A stretch of 64,000 nucleotides of DNA, taken from contig CAVWCR010000003.1 of the NCBI GenBank assembly GCA_963753575.1, forward strand, positions 682,001 through 746,000. The letters are read 5' to 3'. Source of the DNA: VAZQ01 sp963753575 (lineage in GTDB: Bacteria; Pseudomonadota; Alphaproteobacteria; Rhizobiales; Xanthobacteraceae). Positions 26,590 to 35,648 of this stretch are shown here, piece after piece. Under the pieces are notes generated by a model, which saw only the letters and a program-made list of their open reading frames with translations, did not search any database and had not been told where the DNA came from. Made by a program: the position numbers and the translations under genes. Every line of letters begins with the position of its first letter. Within the stretch, counting starts at the first letter, position 1.

Positions 26590-27114
26590 ATGACTCGCGC
26601 CATCACGCCAACGGACGTCGAAGTTCATTTCGACAAGGGCGACCTCATCGTCTCCAAGACTGATCTCAAGGGCCGCATAACCTACGCCAATCGGATCTTC
26701 TGCGAAATTGCGGGCTACAGTGAAGCCGAGTTGATTGGCCAGCCGCACAACATCATCCGGCATCCCGACATGCCGCGCGCGGTGTTCAAGCTGCTTTGGG
26801 ACACGCTGTTCGAGGGTCGCGAGATCTTCGCCTACGTCAAGAACATGGCGCGCAACGGCGCATATTATTGGGTGTTCGCGCACGTCACGCCGAGCTTCGA
26901 CAACGGCAAGCGGATCATCGGCTTCCATTCCAATCGCCGCGTTCCCGATCGGCAGAAGATCGACGCGGCTATCGTCCCGCTCTACGCCGCGATCCTCAAG
27001 GAGGAGGGCCGGCACAAGAACGGGCAGGAGGCTTTGGCCGCCGGCTACAAGCTCGTGCTCGAAACCCTCAAATCAAAAAAAATGACCTATGATGAGCTCA
27101 TCTTCTCGATCTAG
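26590..27114 (+). CDS. PAS domain protein (Aer-like sensor)
   Basis: The 174-residue protein is a single PAS domain (about residues 20-120) with the Aer-type signature GRITYANRIFCEIAGYSEAE followed by HNIIRHPDMPRAVFKLLWD and ARNGAYYWVFAHVTP. It has no membrane segment or output domain. Its last 26 bp overlap the start of the chemoreceptor gene, so both are probably translated together and the PAS protein may feed the receptor. The Aer type often binds FAD, but the cofactor cannot be shown here. The ribosome site is weak. Confidence 0.85.
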   Translation: MTRAITPTDVEVHFDKGDLIVSKTDLKGRITYANRIFCEIAGYSEAELIGQPHNIIRHPDMPRAVFKLLWDTLFEGREIFAYVKNMARNGAYYWVFAHVTPSFDNGKRIIGFHSNRRVPDRQKIDAAIVPLYAAILKEEGRHKNGQEALAAGYKLVLETLKSKKMTYDELIFSI

Positions 27115-28723
27115 GCTTCTCGTCAGCCTCGCCGCAGCGTTGTCCTTCGCCCTCTGCGGAGCGTTCGGCCCGCTCCTCGGTTTCGGTCGGGCCGGCTACG
27201 CTGGGGCCGCACTTGCCGCGCTCGCCAGCGCGTTCGCGCTCCTCGTGCTGCTGCGGCAGCAGCCGGTCGAGGAGGCGGAATCGATCGAGACGGCTGCCGT
27301 GGCTCCGGCACCGGAGCCGCTGGACAAGCTGGACGCACGCATCGGCGAGCGCGCACTCGCAAGCATCACATCGGCCTGCCGGGACGTTTGCAACGGCGAC
27401 ATGGGCTCCCGCGTGGCGGCAATCGAAGACGACGCCGTCGCTGCCGCCGCCCGGCGTGCGGTGAACGCGGCGCTCGATCACTGCGGCGCCATCGCCCGGG
27501 ACGCGCAGGCATCCGCCGAGGCCGCCTCCAGCAAGCAGCCGGAGCCTGACAGGGCAACTGAGGCGCAGCAGCGGGCGCTGGAGCGGATCACCTGGGCCTG
27601 CAGCGAGATCAGCAAGGGCAACTTCGAGGCCCGTTTGGTGCACATCGAGGATGATGGCGTCGTCGGCGACGCCCAGCATGCGCTCAACGATATGCTCGAC
27701 CGTTGCGACGCGTTCGTCCGCGAAGCGAGCGCCGCGATGGCGGCCGTCTGCGACAACAAGTACTACCGGCGCATTTTGCGCGAAGGCCTGCATGGCTCGT
27801 TCGATGTCGCCGCGACGACGATCAACGACGCGACCGCCGCCATTCAGCGACGGGTGGCGGCTTTCAATGCCGACACGGCCAGCTTCGAACAGGCCATCGG
27901 GACGGTGGTCGACGCGCTGTGTCAGGAATCAACCGACATGGGCGATACCGCCAAGAGGCTGAAGACCGGCGCAACGCTCACCCGCGAGCGCTCGGTCGCA
28001 GTCGCGGAAGCCTCCAACGAGGCCAATGCGGACATGCAGGCGGTCGCGTCCGCAACCACTAACCTGTCCGAAGCGGCCCACCAGATCGGCGAGGACGTCG
28101 GCCGCTCGACGCAAATTGCGCGCGAGGCGGTGATGCTGTCGGAAGACGCCACCAGCACCATGAACCATCTCAGCCAGGCGATCGAGCGCGTCGGCGAGGT
28201 CGTGTCGCTGATCTCCACCATCGCCTATCAGACCAATCTGCTCGCGCTCAACGCCGCGATCGAGGCTGCGCATGCGGGTGGGGCCGGCAAGGGATTTGCC
28301 GTGGTGGCGCAGGAGGTCAAAGCTCTGTCAGAGCAAACGTCGCACGCGACCAAGGAGATCAGCCAGTTCATAGGCGAGATCCAGAAGACCGCCAAGAATG
28401 CGCGTGCCGCAAGCGACGGAATTGGCAAGATTATCGGCGACATCGATCAGCGAACGACCTGCATCGCCAAGGCGGTCGAGTTGCAGACCTCCGCGACCGA
28501 GGAGATCGCCCAGTGCGTGGAGCGCGCGGTCTCCGGGCTGCGCAGCATCGCCGGGGCGATCGAGGACGTCACCGAGAATGCCGGCGAAGCGGAGCGTCAC
28601 GCCGAGACCACGACCGCGGCGTCTACGAACGTATTGGAGCAGTCCCAGGCGCTCGCGAGCGACGTACGGGATTTTCTGGTCACGCTGAAGCGTGGGCCGA
28701 TGGATAACAAGAACGCGGCGTAG
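27089..28723 (+). CDS. Methyl-accepting chemotaxis protein with tandem HAMP-like segments
   Basis: The protein has 544 residues. Two hydrophobic helices lie at about residues 9-56 with almost no periplasmic loop, so sensing is probably intracellular or through the PAS partner. Two similar blocks, ITSACRDVCNGDMGSRVAAI and ITWACSEISKGNFEARLVHI (near residues 92 and 163), look like tandem HAMP-like units. The signalling hairpin tip is QTNLLALNAAIEAAHAG followed by GKGFAVVAQEVKALSEQT. Two ATG codons (27089, 27092) are possible starts. Confidence 0.9.
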   Translation: MMSSSSRSRLLVSLAAALSFALCGAFGPLLGFGRAGYAGAALAALASAFALLVLLRQQPVEEAESIETAAVAPAPEPLDKLDARIGERALASITSACRDVCNGDMGSRVAAIEDDAVAAAARRAVNAALDHCGAIARDAQASAEAASSKQPEPDRATEAQQRALERITWACSEISKGNFEARLVHIEDDGVVGDAQHALNDMLDRCDAFVREASAAMAAVCDNKYYRRILREGLHGSFDVAATTINDATAAIQRRVAAFNADTASFEQAIGTVVDALCQESTDMGDTAKRLKTGATLTRERSVAVAEASNEANADMQAVASATTNLSEAAHQIGEDVGRSTQIAREAVMLSEDATSTMNHLSQAIERVGEVVSLISTIAYQTNLLALNAAIEAAHAGGAGKGFAVVAQEVKALSEQTSHATKEISQFIGEIQKTAKNARAASDGIGKIIGDIDQRTTCIAKAVELQTSATEEIAQCVERAVSGLRSIAGAIEDVTENAGEAERHAETTTAASTNVLEQSQALASDVRDFLVTLKRGPMDNKNAA

Positions 28724-28751
28724 CGGCGCGCCCTATGCGCGTCTGCCGCCG

Positions 28752-30170
28752 TCAGCGCGACGTGCTTGGCTGCAACAGGCTCGCGGTGGGCTTCGGCAGC
28801 TGCAGTTGGTGTCCGACCGGGCGTGACGGCCTCGGCGCCGTATGGTTTTTCGAGGTGTGGCTCGATGCACGCTTGGGCAACACGCTCTTGTGCGACACGC
28901 TCTTGGACGAGACGCTCTTTGACGTTGCGTGGTGCTTAGGCGATGCCGTCTTAGGCAACCTGGTCGAGGCCGTGAGCTTGCGCCTGTGGGTGCCGAGCTT
29001 GCGCCGCACGAGTGTCTGGTGCGGCTTCCATACCCGCGAATAGTGGAAGTTGCTGGCATCGGGAGCTGGCAGCAGCTTCGCCGATGACACGCTGACAAGC
29101 CGCACACCGTGCCGCCACAACGCCTTTGAGGGCAGCTCGATGTCATGGTCGCCGGCCCGTAGGCGGTCGGCGTGCGCAACGCCGTACTCATAGGCACCGC
29201 TCGCATTCGCAATGCCGAAGCTCTGAATGCCGGGGGCCGACAGCGCCGGCGCGGGCAGCGCGAGGCTCGCAACGTGCACGGGCGGCCAGTAGCTCGCGGC
29301 GACCGTCGGCGCGCGCCGGGCCTGCCACTGTTCGGGCAGCGTCGCCGTCTTGGGATGTTTGGGCCCGGCCTCGACCACATGGACGATCTTGAAGCCGCGC
29401 GCTTTGAGCTGGTGCAGCAACATCGGCAGGCCGAGCGCGGTCGCAGGCTGAATATCGTGCAACAGAAGGATGCCTCGGCCGCGATGCTCGAGCCGCTGCA
29501 GCGCGCGGTGCACGATCTCGCTGGCGCTGATATGCGTCCAGTCATCGGCCATGAAGTCGACGCTCCAGGTCATATAGCCCCTGGAGGAAAGGTAGTTTTC
29601 GACCGACGTCTGTCGCAGCAGGCCTGGGATGCGGAAGAAATCGGAGACGCCATTGGGGTCGCCGAGCGCAGCACGGATCGATGCGCGACCGTCCTCGATC
29701 TCGTGCGCGGCCCGCTCGACGCTCATGCGATTGAATGTGAAGGGGTGGTTCTGGCTGTGGTTGGCGATTGTATGGCCTTCGGCGTAGACCCGCTTGACGA
29801 GATGCGGGTAGGAGTGCGCCATGCGGCCGACCATGAAGAAGGTCGCCTTCACGCATTCGCGGGCGAGCGTGTCGAGGATGTGACTGGTGTAAGGCGGTAG
29901 CGGACCGTCATCAAAGGTGATGACCACCTCATGGTCGTTGAGCGGCAGCGACTCTCGATACTGGAATGAGCCGACGAGCCGATGCTCGGTTGGGTCAACC
30001 GCAATGGTGCGGCTGGTGCCGAGAGCTCCCGGATTGCCGGGGCAGTCAGCCGCAACCGCCGCGCTGCCGACGAACGAAGCCAACAGGCCGGAGGCCAGCA
30101 GCCCAGCCACTACCAGCCTAGCCACTACCAGCCTGACCAATAGCCCATTTGCGGCGAAACTGCTTCGCAT
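28752..30170 (-). CDS. Polysaccharide deacetylase family protein with long basic tail
   Basis: A 473-residue protein from the ATG at 30170, chosen because a signal peptide follows (two VVA/LLAS-repeat hydrophobic stretches ending near SAAVAA); the frame is open further up to a TTG. The NodB domain has EVVITFDDGPLPPYTSHILD, ATFFMVGRMAHSYPHLVKRV and HTIANHSQNHPF, with metal and catalytic residues present, and GRGILLLHDIQPATAL. The last 150 residues are a Ser/Lys/Pro-rich tail with KSVSSKSVSHKSVLPK repeats, perhaps wall- or polysaccharide-binding. The next gene upstream on the same strand is a paralogue. Confidence 0.88.
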   Translation of the reverse strand: MRSSFAANGLLVRLVVARLVVAGLLASGLLASFVGSAAVAADCPGNPGALGTSRTIAVDPTEHRLVGSFQYRESLPLNDHEVVITFDDGPLPPYTSHILDTLARECVKATFFMVGRMAHSYPHLVKRVYAEGHTIANHSQNHPFTFNRMSVERAAHEIEDGRASIRAALGDPNGVSDFFRIPGLLRQTSVENYLSSRGYMTWSVDFMADDWTHISASEIVHRALQRLEHRGRGILLLHDIQPATALGLPMLLHQLKARGFKIVHVVEAGPKHPKTATLPEQWQARRAPTVAASYWPPVHVASLALPAPALSAPGIQSFGIANASGAYEYGVAHADRLRAGDHDIELPSKALWRHGVRLVSVSSAKLLPAPDASNFHYSRVWKPHQTLVRRKLGTHRRKLTASTRLPKTASPKHHATSKSVSSKSVSHKSVLPKRASSHTSKNHTAPRPSRPVGHQLQLPKPTASLLQPSTSR

Positions 30171-30351
30171 GCCCGGACGAGCTCCACAGTCGCGTTTGCC
30201 GATACCCGAGCTAAGCTCGGGACTTGAGGACAAGGCTTGCACCTTAGCCAAAGGCTAGGCGCTGGCAAATTAAAGCGGGCTTAATCGCCAATAATGGCCG
30301 GATTATTTTGGGTTCTGTGGCCGTCGCGCCACGTCTCCGCGCCGCCTGGTC

Positions 30352-31149
30352 TCAATTCACCGCTGCGGTCGGCGATCGTGCGGGCGCCACCACATGCACC
30401 ACCGAGTAGCCACGGCCTTTCAAGGCGTGGAGGAATTCCGGAAGCATTGCAGCAGTCTGCGCCTTGGTATCATGAAACAGCAAAATTCCTCCGCGCGTTG
30501 CAGCGAGGCGCCCGAGCACAAGCGCTAGTTGCTGGGCGGGCGTCATCCGCAGCCAATCGCTCGCCCAGAGGTCGGCGCCGAATACCGCGATGTGCCGGCG
30601 CTCAAGGCGCTCGAGCAAAGCGCGACTCGACGCGAACCCCGGGAAGCGAAAGAACGGCGTCACCGGGTGCCGCCCGGCCTTGCCGTAAAGCGCGGTGTCC
30701 ACCGCCGCGAAGCCGCGATCAATCTCAGCCTCGGCACGCTCGATCGGAATCCGATCAAGCAGCGGATGTCGGAACGTGTGGTGAGCGACGGTGTGCCCTT
30801 CCTGCAGCTCGCGACGCACCAGCGCCGGATGCGCGAGGCTGCTGCGTCCGAGGACGAAGAACGATGCCCGCGCGCATTCGCGCTTGAGTGCATCGAGAAC
30901 ACGCGCCGTCGTGCCGGGTTCTGGTCCGTCGTCGAAGGTGAGAACCACTTCCTTCGGGCGCAGCGGCAGCGTTTGCGGAAAGTGCTTGCGGCCGACGCGC
31001 GGGTAGGTCGCCGGATCGACGACCAGCACACGTTCGGTGCCAAGCGCATTGGCATTGCCAGGGCAGGCTTGCGCCGTGGCCGCGGTCCCCGTGACGGCGA
31101 GCGCGCCCAAAAGGAACAAGAGGAACATGAGGGACAAGAGGAACTTCAT
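30352..31149 (-). CDS. Polysaccharide deacetylase family protein, short paralogue
   Basis: This 265-residue protein starts MKFLLSLMFLLFLLGALAVT, a clear signal peptide behind a GGAGA ribosome site. It has the NodB motifs EVVLTFDDGPEPGTTARVLD, ASFFVLGRSSLAHPALVRRE, HTVAHHTFRHPL and GGILLFHDTKAQTAAMLPEF. It shares the CPGNxxALGTxRxxxVDP start of the mature protein with the longer paralogue at 28752-30170, lacking that protein's basic tail. Likely periplasmic de-N-acetylation of glycans; substrate unknown. Confidence 0.88.
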   Translation of the reverse strand: MKFLLSLMFLLFLLGALAVTGTAATAQACPGNANALGTERVLVVDPATYPRVGRKHFPQTLPLRPKEVVLTFDDGPEPGTTARVLDALKRECARASFFVLGRSSLAHPALVRRELQEGHTVAHHTFRHPLLDRIPIERAEAEIDRGFAAVDTALYGKAGRHPVTPFFRFPGFASSRALLERLERRHIAVFGADLWASDWLRMTPAQQLALVLGRLAATRGGILLFHDTKAQTAAMLPEFLHALKGRGYSVVHVVAPARSPTAAVN

Positions 31150-31295
31150 GGATCGATTCTCCAGCTGCGACTGAACTCCGATCGTCACACGCTCGCAAGC
31201 GTTTCGTCACAATTGCCAGCGCTATGGACGGGGCGTACAAGCGCGGCACCTCAAGCGTCACCATTGCACAGGCCGGCATGCTCGAAGAAAAAGAC

Positions 31296-32699
31296 ATGAC
31301 CGAGATCGAGCCCTCCATCGCGCCGCGGGGAGAGGATGGGTCGTTGCGCGAGGACTTTGTCGAGCGCGTGCGCGAGGTAGTCAGCGCGGGCGATGGGGCT
31401 GCTGTCGTGGCCCTGGTCGGGGACCTGCACGAGGCCGATCTCGGCGCCGTCATCGAGGCGCTTGATCCCGATGAGCGGCCGCGCCTGGTCGAACTGATGG
31501 GGCGCGATTTCGACTTCACGGCGCTGATCGAAGTCGATGATACGGTCCGTGAGGAAATCCTCGAAGAGCTGCCGCCGGCGACGGTCGCCGAAGGCGTTCG
31601 TGAGCTCGACTCCGACGATGCGGTTGCGATCCTCGAGGATCTGCCGAAGGCGGAGCAGGCGGAAATCCTCGAGCAGCTTCCCGCCACCGAGCGCGTCGCG
31701 CTCGCGCGCGGTCTGGACTACCCGGAGAACACCGCCGGCCGACTGATGCAGGTCGAGCTGATCGCCGTCGGGCCGCAATGGACGGTCGGACAGACCATCG
31801 ATTACATGCGGGACACGCCGGATCTGCCAGACCGGTTCTGGGAGCTCTACGTCGTCGACGGCGCCCGCAAGCTCAGGGGCGTAGTGGCGCTCGACCGGCT
31901 CCTGCGCACCAAACGTCCGGTGTCGATCGTCGATCTGATCGAGGACGATCTGCATCCGGTGCATGCAACCGACGACCAGGAGGAGGCTGCTCGCCTGTTC
32001 GAGCGTTACGACCTCGTCTCCGCTCCGGTGGTCGACGACGATGATCGATTGGTCGGGGTGCTTACGTTCGACGACATCGTCGACGTCATCGAGGAAGAGG
32101 CGGAAGAGGACATCAAGGCTCTCGGCGGCGTGCGCGGCGAGGAAGAGCTGTCGGACTCGGTCTGGTACACGACCCGGAGCCGATTTCCCTGGCTGTTCGC
32201 CAATCTGTTAACGGCGCTGCTCTCGTCATGGGTGATCAGTCGCTTTGAAGGATCGATCGCGAAAATGGTGGCGCTTGCGGTCCTGATGCCGATCGTCGCG
32301 AGCATGGGCGGCAATGCCGGCACCCAGACCATGACGGTCACGGTGCGCGCGCTCGCTACCCGCGAGCTATCGAGCGCGAACACGTGGCGCATCATCCGCC
32401 GCGAGGTGCTGGTGGGCGTGCTCAACGGCTGCGCCTTCGCAGTGATCATGGGCTTGATCGCCGCGATCTGGTTCGACATCGCCGACCTCGGGCTGGTCAT
32501 GGGGCTGGCAATGGTGACCGTGCTGGTGGCGGCGGCGCTTGGCGGGATTCTCATTCCGCTCTTCTTGACTCGACTGGGCGTCGACCCGGCGGTGTCCTCC
32601 GGTCCGTTCGTGACCACGGTGACGGATGTGGTCGGTTTCCTGGCCTTCCTGGGGATCGCCACGCTCTGGTTCTCGGCTCAGATGTCGGCCGTTCATTGA
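31296..32699 (+). CDS. mgtE: Magnesium transporter MgtE
   Basis: The protein has 467 residues from the ATG of MTEIEPSIAPRG (GAAGAAA upstream); ATG 31278 is an alternative. It has the MgtE N-domain of repeated helices (VIEALDPDERPRLVELMGRD, ILEELPPATVAEGVRELDSD), two CBS motifs (VVALDRLLRTKRPVSIVDLI; YDLVSAPVVDDDDRLVGVLT) and five C-terminal helices, with PIVASMGGNAGTQTMTVTVR holding the ion-selective GGNxGxQ. Cytosolic Mg2+ binding to the N and CBS domains closes the channel. No M-box riboswitch was seen upstream. Confidence 0.95.
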   Translation: MTEIEPSIAPRGEDGSLREDFVERVREVVSAGDGAAVVALVGDLHEADLGAVIEALDPDERPRLVELMGRDFDFTALIEVDDTVREEILEELPPATVAEGVRELDSDDAVAILEDLPKAEQAEILEQLPATERVALARGLDYPENTAGRLMQVELIAVGPQWTVGQTIDYMRDTPDLPDRFWELYVVDGARKLRGVVALDRLLRTKRPVSIVDLIEDDLHPVHATDDQEEAARLFERYDLVSAPVVDDDDRLVGVLTFDDIVDVIEEEAEEDIKALGGVRGEEELSDSVWYTTRSRFPWLFANLLTALLSSWVISRFEGSIAKMVALAVLMPIVASMGGNAGTQTMTVTVRALATRELSSANTWRIIRREVLVGVLNGCAFAVIMGLIAAIWFDIADLGLVMGLAMVTVLVAAALGGILIPLFLTRLGVDPAVSSGPFVTTVTDVVGFLAFLGIATLWFSAQMSAVH

Positions 32700-32795
32700 A
32701 CCACGTGTCACTTGATTTACGCGTTGTTCACCATCCCGCGCTAACTCTGTCTGACACGATCGTTCCTGTCAGTCCAGAGTAGACCGGAGAATCCG

Positions 32796-34661
32796 GTGCA
32801 GCGTGGTGAGAAGGCCGGCGGGCGGTGGCTTGGCAGGTTGAGTGCCTGGCTCGGCCGCCATTCCGCGCAGCTGGCGTCAAGGCCGCGTGGTCGCGTGGGG
32901 CCGCGGTTCATCGCGTCGCTCGCTCTCCTGGTCGTGGTCGCGGCCATCGTGTCGAGCGTGCTTGGGCTGATCTTGGCCGGGCAGGCGGACGACTATCTCG
33001 AACGCTCACATCGGCAGGCGTTGCGCGGTGCGATCGAGGCGGTGCAGGCACTGTCGCCTGATCGCTCGCAGATCGACCCGACGCTGATCGGGGTCCTCGA
33101 ACGCGCCTCCGGTCTCAAGGATCTGCGGTTTGAAAGCGATCCGCCCCTGCGCGGGCGGGAGGTGCAGTCGCTGATCGATCAGAACGGACGCATCATTGGC
33201 TGGTTCAGCTGGGAGGCAGAGCGGCCGGCGACCTCGCTGATGATGCGTCTGCTGCCGCTCGGCGCCCTGATTGCGGCCGGACTCCTGGGATTGGCCGGCC
33301 TCTCGGTGTGGCAGCTCAATCGCCTGGGGCGGCTGCTCGTGCGAAGCGAACAGGCTGCGCACCGGCTGGCGCATGAGGATCCCGTAACGGGCCTCTCCAA
33401 CCAGCGCCAGCTGTTCCGGCTGCTCGATGAGGCGTTGACCGATCGGACCGGCACCGCGGTGGTCGGATTTGCGCTCGTCGAGTTTGGCGGCTTTGACGAA
33501 ATGAGGGACACGCTCGGCAACGGCGGCGATGAGGACAGCCTGTTGGTCGAGATCGCGGACCGTCTCAAGACGGCGGTTCCGAAGCGAACCGTCGTCGGCC
33601 GGCTACGCGGAGACAAGTTCGGGCTGGTCATCGTGGCGGAAAGCGCCGAAGAGGCGCTTGCGGTCGCCAGATCGGCGCGTGAAGCGTGCTCGCGCGCGTT
33701 CTGGATCGATCAGGTCGTCCAGATCAGCGCCAACGTGGGCGTGGCGGTAGCGCCGCGCGATGGAACGATGCGCGGCGAGCTGCGCCACCGCGCCGATCTG
33801 GCGCTGCGCTCGGCGCGCCGGCGTGGACGCGGTTTGGTTTCCGCTTTCTCGATCGAAATGGAGGCGGAATTCGAGGAACAGAGCTTCATCAAGCGCGAGC
33901 TGTCGCGGGCGATCGCGGCGCGCGCGTTCGATCTGCACTATCAGCCCATCGTCAAGGCCGATGGTGGCGCAATCGTCGGGGTCGAGGCGCTGCTGCGCTG
34001 GCGCCATCCCACTCGCGGCGACATCCCGCCGGCGGTGTTCACGCGCGTGGCCGAGGCCGCCGGCTTGATCGACCAGCTTGGCGAGTTCGTCTTGCGTCGA
34101 GCGCTCGCGGATGCCGCGCGCTGGCCCAAACTCTACGTCGCGGTCAACTTGTCGCCCGTGCAGGTGCGCGATCGCAGGCTGGTTGATCTCGTCTCCTCGG
34201 TGCTTGCGGAAACGCACATCGCGCCCTCCCGCGTCGTCCTGGAGATGACCGAGAGCATACTCATCGATGATCCGCTAACCGCAAAAACCAGGCTCGAGGA
34301 GTTGCGCGCGATCGGCGTCAAGCTTGCGCTCGACGACTTCGGTGCCGGCTATTCGAGCCTTGCCTATCTGCAACAGCTGCCATTCGACCGGTTGAAGATC
34401 GATCGGGGATTCGTCGCAGCGCTCGACCATTCGGCCAACGCCGGCGTGGTCATCCAGGCGATCGTGGCGCTCGGCCGTGCGCTCGGATTGAGCGTTCTCA
34501 TCGAGGGCGTGGAGACCGAAGAGCAGCGGGTGCTGCTGCGGCTCGCAGGCTGCAGCGAGATGCAGGGCTTCCTTTTTGCCAGGCCCGCGCCGCGCGAGGA
34601 GATCGACCGGCTGGTGGCGACCAATGCGGCTGCGCTGCCGGCACGGCGGGCCGCGAGCTAA
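32796..34661 (+). CDS. GGDEF-EAL protein with degenerate GGDEF, probable c-di-GMP phosphodiesterase
   Basis: A GTG start with GGAGA upstream gives 621 residues. Two membrane helices (about 40-66 and 152-176) flank a periplasmic sensor of about 85 residues. The GGDEF site reads RGDKF (within VVGRLRGDKFGLV), so cyclase activity is unlikely. The EAL domain keeps GVEALLRWRHP, NLSPVQVRDRR, VLEMTESILID, LALDDFGAGYSSLAYLQQLP, LKIDRGFV and LIEGVETEEQ, the metal and catalytic set. It probably hydrolyses c-di-GMP in response to a periplasmic or membrane signal. The TAA stop lies in a repeat boundary. Confidence 0.93.
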   Translation: MQRGEKAGGRWLGRLSAWLGRHSAQLASRPRGRVGPRFIASLALLVVVAAIVSSVLGLILAGQADDYLERSHRQALRGAIEAVQALSPDRSQIDPTLIGVLERASGLKDLRFESDPPLRGREVQSLIDQNGRIIGWFSWEAERPATSLMMRLLPLGALIAAGLLGLAGLSVWQLNRLGRLLVRSEQAAHRLAHEDPVTGLSNQRQLFRLLDEALTDRTGTAVVGFALVEFGGFDEMRDTLGNGGDEDSLLVEIADRLKTAVPKRTVVGRLRGDKFGLVIVAESAEEALAVARSAREACSRAFWIDQVVQISANVGVAVAPRDGTMRGELRHRADLALRSARRRGRGLVSAFSIEMEAEFEEQSFIKRELSRAIAARAFDLHYQPIVKADGGAIVGVEALLRWRHPTRGDIPPAVFTRVAEAAGLIDQLGEFVLRRALADAARWPKLYVAVNLSPVQVRDRRLVDLVSSVLAETHIAPSRVVLEMTESILIDDPLTAKTRLEELRAIGVKLALDDFGAGYSSLAYLQQLPFDRLKIDRGFVAALDHSANAGVVIQAIVALGRALGLSVLIEGVETEEQRVLLRLAGCSEMQGFLFARPAPREEIDRLVATNAAALPARRAAS

Positions 34662-34731
34662 TGCCCCGTTTCCGAAGTTCGTGTCAGGGGGTGCAGCGAC
34701 GACTTAGCGACCTTCGGAAGCGGGGAACTAG
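34658..34731. repeat. CTAG-type palindromic repeat, family B
   Basis: It begins CTAATGCCCC (the TAA is the stop of the EAL gene), has arms TTCCGAAGTTCG and CGACCTTCGGAA-like sequence and ends CGGGGAACTAG. It matches the B half of the composite repeats at 7104-7271 and 35444-35609. Confidence 0.8.
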
Positions 34732-34779
34732 GCCAATGACCCATCAGGTCCACGCCAGAGCAGCGGATGGAGCGCGATT

Positions 34780-35169
34780 GTGATGACGGAAGTCTCCAAC
34801 AAAGTCTTGGCCGAACAGAGGGAATCACATAGGCCTATAGGTGCTATGATGCGGGTCAGGCTCAAAGCTGACGGCCGGATCGTCGAGGTCCTCCCTGACG
34901 GGAGCGAACGATCGCTGCCAAGTGCTGCTGCGCAAAATCGTCCGAGTGGCGAGGGTGTCGACGCCGCTTATGCGCGCGGCGTGCGCGCGCGCACACGCCT
35001 CACTCAGGCGGAATTTGCAGCCCGGATTGGCGTGCCGATCGAGACCGTGCGCAACTGGGAGCAGGGCAAGCGCTCGCCGCGCGGCCCGGCGCGCGCGCTG
35101 CTCAAGGTGATCGACAAGGCGCCTCAGGTGGCGTTTGCTGTGCTCGACACTTCCAAGAAGGTGTCCTGA
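34780..35169 (+). CDS. XRE-type HTH protein (HigA/antitoxin-like), orphan
   Basis: A 129-residue protein from a GTG at 34780 (ATG 34783 is the alternative) with GGAG upstream. The C-terminal helix-turn-helix TRLTQAEFAARIGVPIETV followed by NWEQGKRSPRGPARALLKVI is typical of antitoxins of the HigA type, where it binds the toxin-antitoxin promoter. No toxin gene of the RelE/HigB type is adjacent on either side; repeats surround it. It may be an orphan antitoxin or a regulator. Confidence 0.75.
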   Translation: MMTEVSNKVLAEQRESHRPIGAMMRVRLKADGRIVEVLPDGSERSLPSAAAQNRPSGEGVDAAYARGVRARTRLTQAEFAARIGVPIETVRNWEQGKRSPRGPARALLKVIDKAPQVAFAVLDTSKKVS

Positions 35170-35443
35170 CTTAAGAAGGTCTCCTGACCGTTCTTCCGTA
35201 TTTGCCGATGTGGCATTGCGCCGCCCCCACCGCGTGGCTCCGATAAGGGGGCGTCTAAGATCCCTTGCCGGGCCCTGCCTGCGGGATTGGGGACTTGGTG
35301 CACGGTGCCGCGCTGGGATATGAATTCCTCAATTTCCTGACGCAGATCCGGGGAGGCCGAGGCGTTGGGCCGCGGCCGTGAAGCAGGCCGGCTGCTCACA
35401 CAAAATGCTAGACCGTATGTGCTCAAACCGATCAAATCGCGGC
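35170..35443. other. Gene-free stretch
   Basis: Some 270 bp between the XRE gene and the composite repeat, with no convincing frame or signal. Confidence 0.45.
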
Positions 35444-35609
35444 CTAGTGCCCCGCTTCCGAAGTTCGTCAGCCGTCGCGGCACCCCCTGACACGAACATC
35501 GGAAGCAAAGGGGCACTAGCAACTCTATGATTCTAGGGCCGCTTTTCGATCAGACGTTCCTAAGCGAGTTGCCGCGGGTGTTGTAGGAACTTCAGATCGG
35601 CGGCACTAG
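35444..35609. repeat. Composite CTAG-bounded repeat, inverted copy (B+A)
   Basis: This is the reverse complement arrangement of 7104-7271: a family B palindrome from CTAGTGCCCCG, the linker GCAACTCTATGATTCTAG, then a family A palindrome to GGCGGCACTAG at 35609. Here the central arm-loop order of B differs: the loop sequence is inverted relative to the other copies. Confidence 0.85.
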
Positions 35610-35648
35610 GTGATACGTCCCCGAACACGCAGCCAGGGAGTACGCGTG

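Noticed and set aside
34780..35169. Complete toxin-antitoxin pair
   Set aside because: Only the XRE-type protein is present; neither side has a RelE/HigB-like frame.
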